Source: an uncultured Eubacteriales bacterium (lineage in GTDB: Bacteria > Bacillota > Clostridia > Oscillospirales > CAG-272). From it: DNA of 57,581 nucleotides. Positions 50,974-57,581 of the stretch are shown piece by piece. The position numbers were made by a program, and so were the translations under genes. The notes under the pieces were generated by a model, which was given only the letters and a program-made list of their open reading frames with translations, searched no databases and had not been told where the DNA came from. Where the stretch lies: the NCBI GenBank assembly GCA_900549725.1, contig URPL01000012.1, positions 1 to 57,581 on the forward strand, written 5' to 3'. Position 1 is the stretch's first letter; each line of letters starts with the position of its first letter.

Positions 50974-51832
50974 GCGCACCTGCCTTTCCGAACACGCGCA
51001 GGATCTCCTGCGCGGCTTCCTTTGGGGTATAAAGATCGGTGCGCACCGGAATCCCCTTTTCGGCAAGGGCAATCAAAAGCTGTGTCGCCTGCGGCAGCTG
51101 CATCCCCATTGCGGCAAGGCGCGCTCGGTCCCCGAAAATTTCTTCCTTGGTACCGCTTGCCGCCACGGTGCCGCTTTGCAAAACGATCAGCCGCTTTGCA
51201 TAGGCAGCCATATCCTCCATGGAATGGCTGATCATAATCACGGTTTTCCCCGTCGTTTCCTGATATGCTTCGATTCCGCCGAGGATTTCGGCTCTGCCGC
51301 GCGGGTCAAGCCCAGCCGCTGGCTCGTCCAAAATCAGAATTTCCGGATCCATTGCCATCACCCCCGCAATCGCGACCCGACGCTTTTGCCCGCCGGAAAG
51401 CTCAAAGGGCGAGCGCTGCATAAATTCCGGCGCAATGCCGGCAAATTCAGCCGCCTGCGTCACCTTCTGCCGCACCGCGTCTGCCGAGAGCCCCATATTC
51501 ATCGGGCCGAAGGCAATATCTTTATATACCGTTTCTTCAAAAAGCTGATATTCCGGATATTGAAACACAATTCCGACGCGAAAACGCACGGAGCGCATTT
51601 TTTTCGGCTCTTTCCAAATATCCGCCCCGTCCAGCAGCACTGTGCCGCTGTCCGGCCGCAAAAGCCCGTTGAACATTTGTGCAAGCGTTGATTTGCCGGA
51701 GCCCGTCTGCCCGATAATGCCGACCAGCTCCGCCGGGGAAAACGCACAGCTGATCTGCCGCAGCGCCTCTTTTTCAAAAGGCGTGCCTTTGGAATAGGCA
51801 AAGCTGACCTGTGCGAGTGAAAGTGTTGCCAT
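50966..51832 (-). CDS. ecfA2: ECF transporter ATPase EcfA2
   Basis: One of the two nucleotide-binding subunits of the ECF module. The 288 residues contain Walker A (GQTGSGKSTLAQMF), FQYPEYQLFEETVYKDIAFGP (the Q-loop region typical of EcfA), the signature FELSGGQKRRVAIAGV, Walker B (ILDEPAAGLDPRG) and MISHSMEDMA. AAAGGA precedes the ATG 3 bases after ecfA1 ends. It overlaps ecfT by 8 bases, so the module is translationally coupled. Confidence 0.95.
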   Translation of the reverse strand: MATLSLAQVSFAYSKGTPFEKEALRQISCAFSPAELVGIIGQTGSGKSTLAQMFNGLLRPDSGTVLLDGADIWKEPKKMRSVRFRVGIVFQYPEYQLFEETVYKDIAFGPMNMGLSADAVRQKVTQAAEFAGIAPEFMQRSPFELSGGQKRRVAIAGVMAMDPEILILDEPAAGLDPRGRAEILGGIEAYQETTGKTVIMISHSMEDMAAYAKRLIVLQSGTVAASGTKEEIFGDRARLAAMGMQLPQATQLLIALAEKGIPVRTDLYTPKEAAQEILRVFGKAGAHA

Positions 51833-51835
51833 GTG

Positions 51836-52729
51836 TTATCCTTTCTGATGCTGCCCCTGCCAAAGCGCTTCCAGCGCAGCGGCTGCCTCCGAACAGCTTA
51901 AAATATCGGGCGAGACGGCAATGCCGCCCTCATGCAGCATATGCACGATATCCGAAATCTGCGGAATATCGAGTCCCGCCCGGCGCAGCTCCTCGCGGCG
52001 GACGAAGACCTGCTGCGGCTTTCCGTCGGCAATGATCTGCCCATCCGATAAAACAACAACGCGGTCGGCAAGCGCCGCTTCATCCATATAATGCGTGATG
52101 TGAATGATGGTGATGCCGAGCTCACGGTTGAGCCTGCGGATCGTGCTCAGCACCTCCGCACGCCCGATCGGGTCCAGCATTGCCGTAGCTTCGTCCAAAA
52201 CAATGCAGTCCGGCTGCATAGCCAAAATGCCCGCAATCGCAACGCGCTGTTTCTGCCCGCCTGAGAGCAGATGCGGCGCATGCAGACGATACTCGGTCAT
52301 ATCCACCGCGCGCAGTGCGTCATCGACCCTGCGTGAAATTTCTTCCGGCGCCACGCCAAGATTTTCCGGCCCAAAGGCGACATCCTCCTCCACCACGGTT
52401 GCAACCAGCTGATTGTCCGGGTTTTGAAACACCATGCCGATATTACGGCGCACCGCGTAAATTTCATCGTCGCTGAGCGGGTGCGAGGTCACATCAAAGC
52501 CGTTTATCACAAGTTTGCCGCTGCTCGGCAATAAAATCAGATTCAAAAGCTTTGCCAGCGTTGATTTACCGGAGCCGTTGTGCCCGATCAGGCAGACAAA
52601 GCTGCCCCGCTCAATCGTGAGACTGACATCATTTAACACCGGATACCCCGCCGCCTTTTCATCTGGATAGGAAAAGCTGAGGTGCTCGGCGCGAATCAGC
52701 GGTTCTCTCCGCCTCGTTTGATTATCCAT
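51836..52729 (-). CDS. ecfA1: ECF transporter ATPase EcfA1
   Basis: Partner ATPase of EcfA2. The 297 residues contain Walker A (GHNGSGKSTLAKLLN), FQNPDNQLVATVVEEDVAFGP, the signature LLSGGQKQRVAIAGIL, Walker B (IVLDEATAMLDPIG) and the switch His in HITHYMDEA. GGGGGAGG precedes the ATG. The gene overlaps the end of the upstream methyltransferase by 8 bases. EcfA1/A2 identity follows gene order. Confidence 0.95.
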   Translation of the reverse strand: MDNQTRRREPLIRAEHLSFSYPDEKAAGYPVLNDVSLTIERGSFVCLIGHNGSGKSTLAKLLNLILLPSSGKLVINGFDVTSHPLSDDEIYAVRRNIGMVFQNPDNQLVATVVEEDVAFGPENLGVAPEEISRRVDDALRAVDMTEYRLHAPHLLSGGQKQRVAIAGILAMQPDCIVLDEATAMLDPIGRAEVLSTIRRLNRELGITIIHITHYMDEAALADRVVVLSDGQIIADGKPQQVFVRREELRRAGLDIPQISDIVHMLHEGGIAVSPDILSCSEAAAALEALWQGQHQKG

Positions 52730-53597
52730 TCTTGCCTCCCCCGGCGCTCCAACGCGCTACGGAACCGCACGGCAAAATGCCGCCCGTTTGTGTCACGGGC
52801 AGACCGATCTCATCGGCAAATACCTCCCCGCCTCGCCCGCGCATCACCAGCTGCATAAGATATGCCGTGGTGGAAGCGGAAAGCCCGGTGGTATAGGAAT
52901 TGAGCACAAAAAACAACGCGTCGTCGCTCAGCAGCGAGGCCGCCAGCCTGACAAGCTCGTGAATGCCGCTTTCCAGCTTCCAGACCTCGCCGCTCGGGCC
53001 TCTGCCGTAGGAGGGAGGATCCATAATAATTCCGTCATACACATTGCCGCGGCGAATCTCGCGCTCAATGAATTTTTTGCAGTCGTCAACAATCCAGCGA
53101 ATCGGTCTGTCCGTCAATCCGCTCAGCGCCGCATTTTCTCTTGCCTGCGCCACCATACCCCTGGATGCATCCACATGCACCACACTTGCTCCCGCCTGCG
53201 CCGCAGCGACCGTTGCGCCGCCCGTATAGGCGAAAAGGTTCAGCACGCGTACCGGGCGAGCGGCATTGCGAATTATTTCGGAAAACCAATCCCAATTCAC
53301 AGCCTGCTCCGGAAAAAGCCCTGTGTGCTTAAAGCCGGTGGGGCGAATGCGGAAGGTCAGATCGCGATAGTGAATCGTCCATTCCTGCGGCAGGGAGTGC
53401 ACCTGCCAGCTTCCGCCGCCGCTTGCAGAGCGATGATATACGGCATCGGCGCTTTTCCAAGCCGGATGCGCCTTGGCATCGTTCCAGACCACCTGCGGGT
53501 CCGGGCGCTGCAGAATATAGTCCGCCCAACGCTCCAGGCGCATTCCGTCGGAGCAATCAAGCAGCTCATAGTCTTTCCATGCACTTGAATAAATCAT
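52722..53597 (-). CDS. RlmI/RlmK-like class I SAM-dependent methyltransferase
   Basis: Probable RNA cytosine- or guanine-directed methyltransferase. The 291 residues have SAM motif I VLNLFAYTGGATVAAAQAG, motif II VHVDASRGMV, and the catalytic-region motif IIMDPPSYGRG (motif IV). An N-terminal beta region (residues 1-90) ends in FRIRPTGFKHTGLFPEQ, typical of the PF10672 group, in which a PUA domain is missing compared with E. coli RlmI. AAGGA precedes the ATG. It is 27 bases after ruvB and overlaps ecfA1. Confidence 0.87.
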   Translation of the reverse strand: MIYSSAWKDYELLDCSDGMRLERWADYILQRPDPQVVWNDAKAHPAWKSADAVYHRSASGGGSWQVHSLPQEWTIHYRDLTFRIRPTGFKHTGLFPEQAVNWDWFSEIIRNAARPVRVLNLFAYTGGATVAAAQAGASVVHVDASRGMVAQARENAALSGLTDRPIRWIVDDCKKFIEREIRRGNVYDGIIMDPPSYGRGPSGEVWKLESGIHELVRLAASLLSDDALFFVLNSYTTGLSASTTAYLMQLVMRGRGGEVFADEIGLPVTQTGGILPCGSVARWSAGGGKNG

Positions 53598-53624
53598 TCC
53601 GTTTTTCCTTATCCGTTTTGTCCA

Positions 53625-54737
53625 TCAGTCATCGCTCGGCGCATCCGGCTCGGCGGCAGTGTCAAACAGGGTCGCGCGGGACGCCTGAGCCGCATGATAG
53701 GGGATTCCGAGATGCTCATAGGCAAGGCGCGTCGCAATGCGCCCGCGCGGGGTGCGGCTGAGGAATCCGAGCTGCATCAGATACGGCTCATACACATCCT
53801 CCAATGTGACCGCCTCTTCCCCGATGGTGGCACTCAGCGTTTCAAGGCCGACGGGGCCGCCGTCATAAAAGTTGATGATCGTGCGCAGCATTTTGCGGTC
53901 GGTCTCATCCAGCCCAAGCTCATCGATTTCAAGAGAAGCCAGCGCAAAATCCGCAATCTCGCCCGTCACCGTCCCGCTTCCCTTTACCTGCGCAAAATCG
54001 CGCACTCTGCGCAAAAGGCGGTTTGCAATGCGCGGCGTCCCACGGGAGCGGCGGGCAATAGAAGCGGCGCCTGCATCATCGATCGGAATCTGCAAAATTC
54101 CGGCAGAGCGCTTGACAATGGTGCAAAGTTCTCCCGGCGTATAAAGCTCAAGGCGCAGCAGCACGCCGAAGCGATCGCGCAGAGGCGTTGTCAACTGCCC
54201 GGCGCGCGTGGTTGCGCCGATGAGCGTAAATTTCGCAAGCGGCAGGCGAATGGATCTTGCCGCGGGCCCTTTGCCGATAATGATGTCCAGCGTATAATCC
54301 TCCATAGCGGGATACAATATCTCTTCCACCATGCGCGGCAGGCGATGAATCTCATCAATAAACAAGACGTCATTTTCGGAAAGATTGGTTAGCAGCGCCG
54401 CAAGGTCGCCCTGCTTTTCAATGGCAGGGCCGGAGGTAATACGGATATTGACTCCCATTTCGTTTGCAATGATGTTGGAAAGCGTTGTTTTACCGAGCCC
54501 CGGCGGGCCGTACAGCAAAACATGGTCAAGCTGCTCTCCGCGCGCGCGGGCTGCATCAATATAAATTTTCAGATTTTCCTTGGCCTTTTCCTGCCCGATA
54601 TATTCCTCCAGGGTCTGCGGCCGCAGCCCGACATCTACCTTAACGTCCTCCTGCCGCATTCCGCCCGAAACGATGCGGCTTTCAAAATCCATTTCATCGG
54701 ATTCATAGGCGGGGCTTTCGCGATCAAAATACTCCAT
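53625..54737 (-). CDS. ruvB: Holliday junction helicase RuvB
   Basis: Hexameric AAA+ motor that drives branch migration with RuvA. The 370-residue product has RPQTLEEYIGQEKAKENL, Walker A (YGPPGLGKTTLSNI), Walker B (LFIDEIHRLPR), sensor 1 (LIGATTRAGQLTTPLRDRF) and the winged-helix C-terminus (QLGFLSRTPRGR). The final 20 residues are acidic. GGAGGAG precedes the ATG, 12 bases after ruvA. Confidence 0.98.
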   Translation of the reverse strand: MEYFDRESPAYESDEMDFESRIVSGGMRQEDVKVDVGLRPQTLEEYIGQEKAKENLKIYIDAARARGEQLDHVLLYGPPGLGKTTLSNIIANEMGVNIRITSGPAIEKQGDLAALLTNLSENDVLFIDEIHRLPRMVEEILYPAMEDYTLDIIIGKGPAARSIRLPLAKFTLIGATTRAGQLTTPLRDRFGVLLRLELYTPGELCTIVKRSAGILQIPIDDAGAASIARRSRGTPRIANRLLRRVRDFAQVKGSGTVTGEIADFALASLEIDELGLDETDRKMLRTIINFYDGGPVGLETLSATIGEEAVTLEDVYEPYLMQLGFLSRTPRGRIATRLAYEHLGIPYHAAQASRATLFDTAAEPDAPSDD

Positions 54738-54749
54738 GTTCTCCTCCGA

Positions 54750-55346
54750 TTATCCTTTTGCAAGCTGTTTGAGCGCCGCCGTGATCAGCTCCTCCAAAGA
54801 AAGCGCGCCGCTCACGCGCCGCAGCGCCGCCACCGCTTCCGCCCGACTGTATCCGAGCACCAAAAGTGCGTTGGTCGCTTCCTGCATCACAGAGTCTGTC
54901 TGCTCCGATGCAAAATTATCGCCCTGCGCCGCGGGCGCGCCCTTCAGCTTCAGCTTATCCTTCAGCTCCAGCACGATTCTTGCAGCCGTTTTTCCGCCGA
55001 TATTCTGCGCCTTTGCAATCGCCTTGACATCCTCGCTTGCGATAATTGCGGCAAGCTTATCCGGAGAATACAGGCTGAGCACGGAGATTGCCGCCTTCGG
55101 CCCCACGCCGGATACGGCAAGCAGCGCTTTGAACATCGAAAGCTCCTCCTCCGTTGCAAAGCCGAACAGTTCAACGGCATCCTCAGAAACCTTCAGATAG
55201 GTAAAAAGCTTTGTTTTTCCGCTTTTCCCCGCAATTTTTCCAAGGGTCGTACCCGAAACAGTGAGGGAATACCCCACCCCGCCGACATCAATGACCGCCG
55301 TGTTCGCCGTTGTCAGCACAAGATCGCCGCAAAGATAATAAAACAT
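54750..55346 (-). CDS. ruvA: Holliday junction protein RuvA
   Basis: Binds four-way junctions and docks RuvB. The 198 residues have the OB fold (NTAVIDVGGVGYSLTVSG), two helix-hairpin-helix motifs (LLAVSGVGPKAAISVLS; AQNIGGKTAARIVLELKDKL) and the C-terminal RuvB-binding helical domain (ALLVLGYSRAEAVAAL). AAGGAG precedes the ATG, 11 bases after ruvC. Order ruvC-ruvA-ruvB is standard in Clostridia. Confidence 0.97.
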   Translation of the reverse strand: MFYYLCGDLVLTTANTAVIDVGGVGYSLTVSGTTLGKIAGKSGKTKLFTYLKVSEDAVELFGFATEEELSMFKALLAVSGVGPKAAISVLSLYSPDKLAAIIASEDVKAIAKAQNIGGKTAARIVLELKDKLKLKGAPAAQGDNFASEQTDSVMQEATNALLVLGYSRAEAVAALRRVSGALSLEELITAALKQLAKG

Positions 55347-55357
55347 AGGTCCGCTCC

Positions 55358-55858
55358 TTACCGAAGATTATAAAAGGGAGAAAGCCTGGAAGAACCCGTA
55401 TGCGCATGGCATACGGCGATTGCAAGCGCGTCGGCGGTGTCGTCCGGCCTCGGAGCTTCTTTGAGCCCGAGAAATGTCGTCGTCATCGCAATGACCTGCT
55501 TTTTTTCCGCTTTTCCGTAGCCCGCGATTGCCTGTTTTACCTGCATCGGCGTATACTCTGCAATGCGCAGCCCCATCTGCCGCGCGCAAAGAAGAATCAC
55601 GCCGCGCGCCTCGGCTACGACAATACCGGTCGTAATATTTTTTGTGAAAAACAGTTCCTCAATTGCCATTTCCTGCGGGCGCCATCTTGAAATAATTGTG
55701 CTGAGCCCGTCGTAAATCTGGCAAAGGCGGGTCTCGGGGCTTTGCCCCGCTTTGGTTTCAATGCACCCGTAGGCAAGCGTTTCAAAGTGGGAGGCGGAAT
55801 ATCGGATCACGCCCCACCCGATCCGCGCAAGGCCCGGGTCTATTCCCAAAATAATCAT
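55358..55858 (-). CDS. ruvC: Holliday junction resolvase RuvC
   Basis: Dimeric metal-dependent endonuclease that resolves four-way junctions. The 166 residues contain the four acidic residues of the RNase H-like site: Asp7 in ILGIDPGLARIGWG, Glu in AIEELFFTKN, and the pair in RPDDTADALAIAVCHA. Length and motifs are normal. It starts 12 bases after the PDT-like gene, which implies cotranscription. Confidence 0.97.
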   Translation of the reverse strand: MIILGIDPGLARIGWGVIRYSASHFETLAYGCIETKAGQSPETRLCQIYDGLSTIISRWRPQEMAIEELFFTKNITTGIVVAEARGVILLCARQMGLRIAEYTPMQVKQAIAGYGKAEKKQVIAMTTTFLGLKEAPRPDDTADALAIAVCHAHTGSSRLSPFYNLR

Positions 55859-55870
55859 GTCGTCTTTTTC

Positions 55871-56959
55871 TCAACCTCCGTTAGCCGCCTGCGCTTGTTC
55901 CTGCAAAAGCGTCGGATAGACGCCGATGAGCTGAAACGCGGGAAGCTCTGTATATAAATAGCATAGAAATGTTTCAAAATCCGATTCGGAAATACAAAGA
56001 TGAAGATGCAGGCTTTGCGTGCCGTCCGCATCGATCTTGGCGCAGGCAATGCGCATGAGCCCGACGCCGCAGTCCGCCGCAGTCTGCAAAAATGCGCCCA
56101 GGGAAAATCTTTTCGGGATTTTTGCAGAAAACTCCATGCAGATCGGCGCATCGACAGCCGGGCAGCCGTATTCGGTTCGATACAGCGCAAATGCATGCAC
56201 GGCATCCTCCTCATCGGTCAGCTCTATGCGCATCGTGCAGCACAGCTCGTATTCAGCCACCAGGCGCGCAAAGGAATACAAAAAGCCGTCGCGTGCATTT
56301 TCCACCGGCAAAAGGCAGGCATCGCTTTTCCCGTAATATACCGATTCGCAGGCAGCCGCAAAACCTGCCTGCGGCACACCGATCACACTGGGAAGGGCCC
56401 TGCAAATGATGGCAAGCGCCCTTTCGGAAAGATCCCCCTTCACATAGCAAACCCTTGCCTCGGGCGTTTCCATCCCGCTCGGCGCTATGTGCAGTTCCCG
56501 ATTCATCAATGCTAAATATCGCGCCAAAAACGGCTCGGAAGAATCATTTCGGAGCATTTCATGCATCAAAAAGCGGCAAAGCCACAGTTTTTCCTCCCGT
56601 CTGAGCTCCGTAAAAGAAGCCGGCGCTGCCTCTTCGGCAGAATTTTGGGCTTCCCTGCGCTCGCACAGCATAGAAAAGAACGAAAACGGCGCCCGATTTT
56701 CAATCATGGAGGAAAGAAACATATCAAGCCCCGGGGCGGCTATCCCGCTTTCCCGGCGCAAGTTTTCTGCCAATACATGCAGCTTTTCCAAAAGAAAGGC
56801 GCGGCGCTTTTCCCAAAGCAACGCCTGCTCATCGTCAAGCCGCTGCAGATTGCAGTCGCAAATCGAAACATCCTGCCAAAGCAGAGATGATTCATCCGGA
56901 TAGCTTCCAAGTTCAGGCACCGCGCTCTCCTCCTCGGCGTGTTCGAAAAACACTGACAC
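55871..56959 (-). CDS. Degenerate PheA-like protein: helical N-terminus, half PDT fold, ACT domain
   Basis: Not a standard enzyme. Residues 168-262 resemble the first lobe of prephenate dehydratase: AGFAAACESVYYGKSDACLLPV followed by ENARDG aligns with its F-x-x-V-x-x-G-x-A-D-x-x-x-x-P-I-E-N-S-x-x-G signature. The second lobe (about 90 residues) is missing, and the catalytic Thr-Arg-Phe motif is replaced by His-Ala-Phe (255-257). Residues 283-350 look like the PDT ACT domain (FSLGAFLQTAADCGVGLMRI, ending LIGVYP where PDT has GSYP). Residues 35-70 are helical and may descend from chorismate mutase. A ligand-binding or regulatory function is inferred. It heads the ruvCAB run with its own promoter. 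Confidence 0.72.
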   Translation of the reverse strand: MSVFFEHAEEESAVPELGSYPDESSLLWQDVSICDCNLQRLDDEQALLWEKRRAFLLEKLHVLAENLRRESGIAAPGLDMFLSSMIENRAPFSFFSMLCERREAQNSAEEAAPASFTELRREEKLWLCRFLMHEMLRNDSSEPFLARYLALMNRELHIAPSGMETPEARVCYVKGDLSERALAIICRALPSVIGVPQAGFAAACESVYYGKSDACLLPVENARDGFLYSFARLVAEYELCCTMRIELTDEEDAVHAFALYRTEYGCPAVDAPICMEFSAKIPKRFSLGAFLQTAADCGVGLMRIACAKIDADGTQSLHLHLCISESDFETFLCYLYTELPAFQLIGVYPTLLQEQAQAANGG

Positions 56960-56970
56960 TATATCATCGT

Positions 56971-56999
56971 ATTATACCATATCTAAAATTGCATTGCAA
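56971..56999 (-). promoter_or_regulatory. Sigma-A promoter of the PDT-like/ruvCAB operon
   Basis: Minus strand TTGCAA (56994-56999), a 17-base spacer, TATAAT (56971-56976), immediately upstream of the first gene. The -10 box lies only 11 bases from the start codon, so a leader is almost absent or a later start is used. Confidence 0.75.
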
Positions 57000-57090
57000 C
57001 GAAATTCTGTTATTTTTTTGTTTCCAAACTATTGAGAAATCCCAAGAAACAAGCAGCATTGCACACTGCACGCCGCCCTTTCAAATTTTC

Positions 57091-57119
57091 TTGACATTCC
57101 GCCCGCAATATGCTATACT
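57091..57119 (+). promoter_or_regulatory. Sigma-A promoter of the structured RNA
   Basis: Consensus TTGACA (57091-57096), a 17-base spacer, TATACT (57114-57119). Confidence 0.88.
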
Positions 57120-57125
57120 GCAATA

Positions 57126-57285
57126 TGTTGTTGCGGTATTTTGCTGCGAACATGTTTCCTGCAGTATGTTGCCGTGCATGTTTCTTTGCGCGAGGCGACT
57201 ATGCGACCGTGGGTACGAACGCCGAGCTCGGACCGCGCCGACCTTAAAATGGCAGTTCACATATCTGTATAGTATCTTTCCAACA
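57126..57285 (+). ncRNA. ssrS: Structured RNA, 6S RNA candidate
   Basis: About 160 bases after a strong promoter, with no coding frame. The ends pair: TGTTG (57126-57130) with CAACA (57281-57285), then a 4x4 internal loop, then GGTAT (57135-57139) with GTATC (57272-57276, with G-U pairs). Inner short helices GAAC/GTTC, TGCC/GGCA and GCGCG/CGCGC give a long rod with an open middle, as in 6S RNA. The segment CTCGGACCG...CCTTAAAA also resembles the E. coli 6S arm. The exact ends are uncertain and no terminator is seen. Confidence 0.5.
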
Positions 57286-57292
57286 ATTTAAT

Positions 57293-57337
57293 ATACGGAG
57301 GGTTATCGAAGCGGTCATAACGAGGCAGTCTTGAAAA
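57293..57337 (+). pseudogene. Decayed tRNA-Ser copy (5' half)
   Basis: ATACGGAGGGTTATCGAAGC, then the same D-arm and anticodon-loop sequence (CTTGAAA) as the intact tRNA-Ser 196 bases downstream, with three substitutions. Similarity stops just after the anticodon loop, and no T arm or acceptor partner follows. Confidence 0.7.
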
Positions 57338-57488
57338 TTTGCGAGCACAGCGGTCGCAAAAACCTTGAAAAGCCTTGCAACACCTGACTTTTTCGGCATT
57401 CCGACAGCAGCACAAAAGCACATTTCTAAAAGAATTTCTAAAACAATTGAATATCTGATGATTTCTGTCGAAAGACAGTTTCATATAC

Positions 57489-57577
57489 GGAGAGGTATCG
57501 AAGCGGTCATAACGAGGCGGTCTTGAAAACCGTTTGGGGGCAACCCCACAAGGGTTCGAATCCCTTCCTCTCCGCCA
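57489..57577 (+). tRNA. tRNA-Ser (anticodon TGA)
   Basis: 89-base class II tRNA with long variable arm and encoded CCA. Acceptor GGAGAGG/CCTCTCC, anticodon arm GCGGT-CTTGAAA-ACCGT reading TGA, T arm GGGTTCGAATCCC. No clear promoter directly upstream; it may be read from 57091. Confidence 0.97.
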
Positions 57578-57581
57578 TAAA

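Noticed and set aside
57257..57484. 75-codon minus-strand frame between the tRNA-Ser copies
   Set aside because: It covers the tRNA fragment, is Cys/Arg-rich in a way typical of shadow frames and has no ribosome binding site.

Overview
The window looks like chromosomal DNA from a spore-forming member of the Clostridia (Bacillota). Sporulation genes are present (yqfC, yqfD, a ylbJ-like gene, an alpha/beta-type SASP, yaaT). Gene order matches Firmicute blocks: yqfC-yqfD-phoH-ybeY-era-recO, holB-yaaT, ylxM-ffh-rpsP-khpA and ecfA1-ecfA2-ecfT-truA. Ribosome binding sites are strong AGGAGG types, GTG and TTG starts are common, and sigma-A promoters (TTGACA, 17 bp, TATAAT) and U-tailed terminators are easy to see. 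No rRNA, CRISPR array, insertion sequence or prophage was found. The base composition is moderate, roughly half GC, so many long antisense frames are only shadows.

Layout. 0.2-1.5 kb: rnhA and a divergent WecG/TagA glycosyltransferase. 1.5-10.2 kb: a leftward run yqfC-yqfD-phoH-ybeY-era-recO-mutS2-rhaB (sporulation, ribosome maturation, repair, with a rhamnulokinase at the end). 10.2-13.4 kb: ylbJ-like, prfB with a small Cys-rich membrane protein, and fucU. 13.4-15.6 kb: a TetR-controlled two-gene ABC exporter. 15.6-22.7 kb: a histidine phosphatase, a small Cys protein, holB-yaaT-rlmD-gpsA-ttcA-like, and tRNA-Pro. 23.2-25.6 kb: an XRE regulator split by a frameshift, a ZIP metal transporter with a palindromic operator, and tRNA-Gly. 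25.8-32.0 kb: a TetR-headed accessory operon of extracytoplasmic proteins (Ntn amide hydrolase, 832-residue lipoprotein, clostripain-like protease). 32.2-36.3 kb: a metallophosphoesterase, three tRNAs (Gly, Arg, His), a G5/3D cell-wall protein, a GNAT and a zinc-ribbon protein. 36.4-40.7 kb: aspartokinase, ylxM-ffh-rpsP-khpA and a SASP. 40.7-57.0 kb: a leftward run of fourteen closely spaced genes from a degenerate prephenate-dehydratase-like protein through ruvC-ruvA-ruvB, a methyltransferase, the ECF module, truA, a membrane-anchored propeller-like protein, cvpA and a ClpE-type ATPase to a catalytically dead P-type ATPase and an LD-carboxypeptidase. 57.1-57.6 kb: a structured RNA resembling 6S RNA, a decayed tRNA-Ser and an intact tRNA-Ser.

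Most of the window is housekeeping. The parts that are not ordinary are: (1) a P-type ATPase homologue of 1103 residues that has lost every catalytic motif and carries an acidic tail, next to a ClpE-type unfoldase; (2) a PheA-like protein missing half its PDT fold and its catalytic motif, at the head of the ruvCAB operon; (3) the TetR/hydrolase/lipoprotein/clostripain operon, whose lipoprotein has a hydrophobic-hairpin plus coiled-coil layout seen in pore-forming proteins; (4) a canonical -1 slippery heptamer exactly where the XRE regulator breaks. All protein functions come from reading motifs and gene context; no database search was run.
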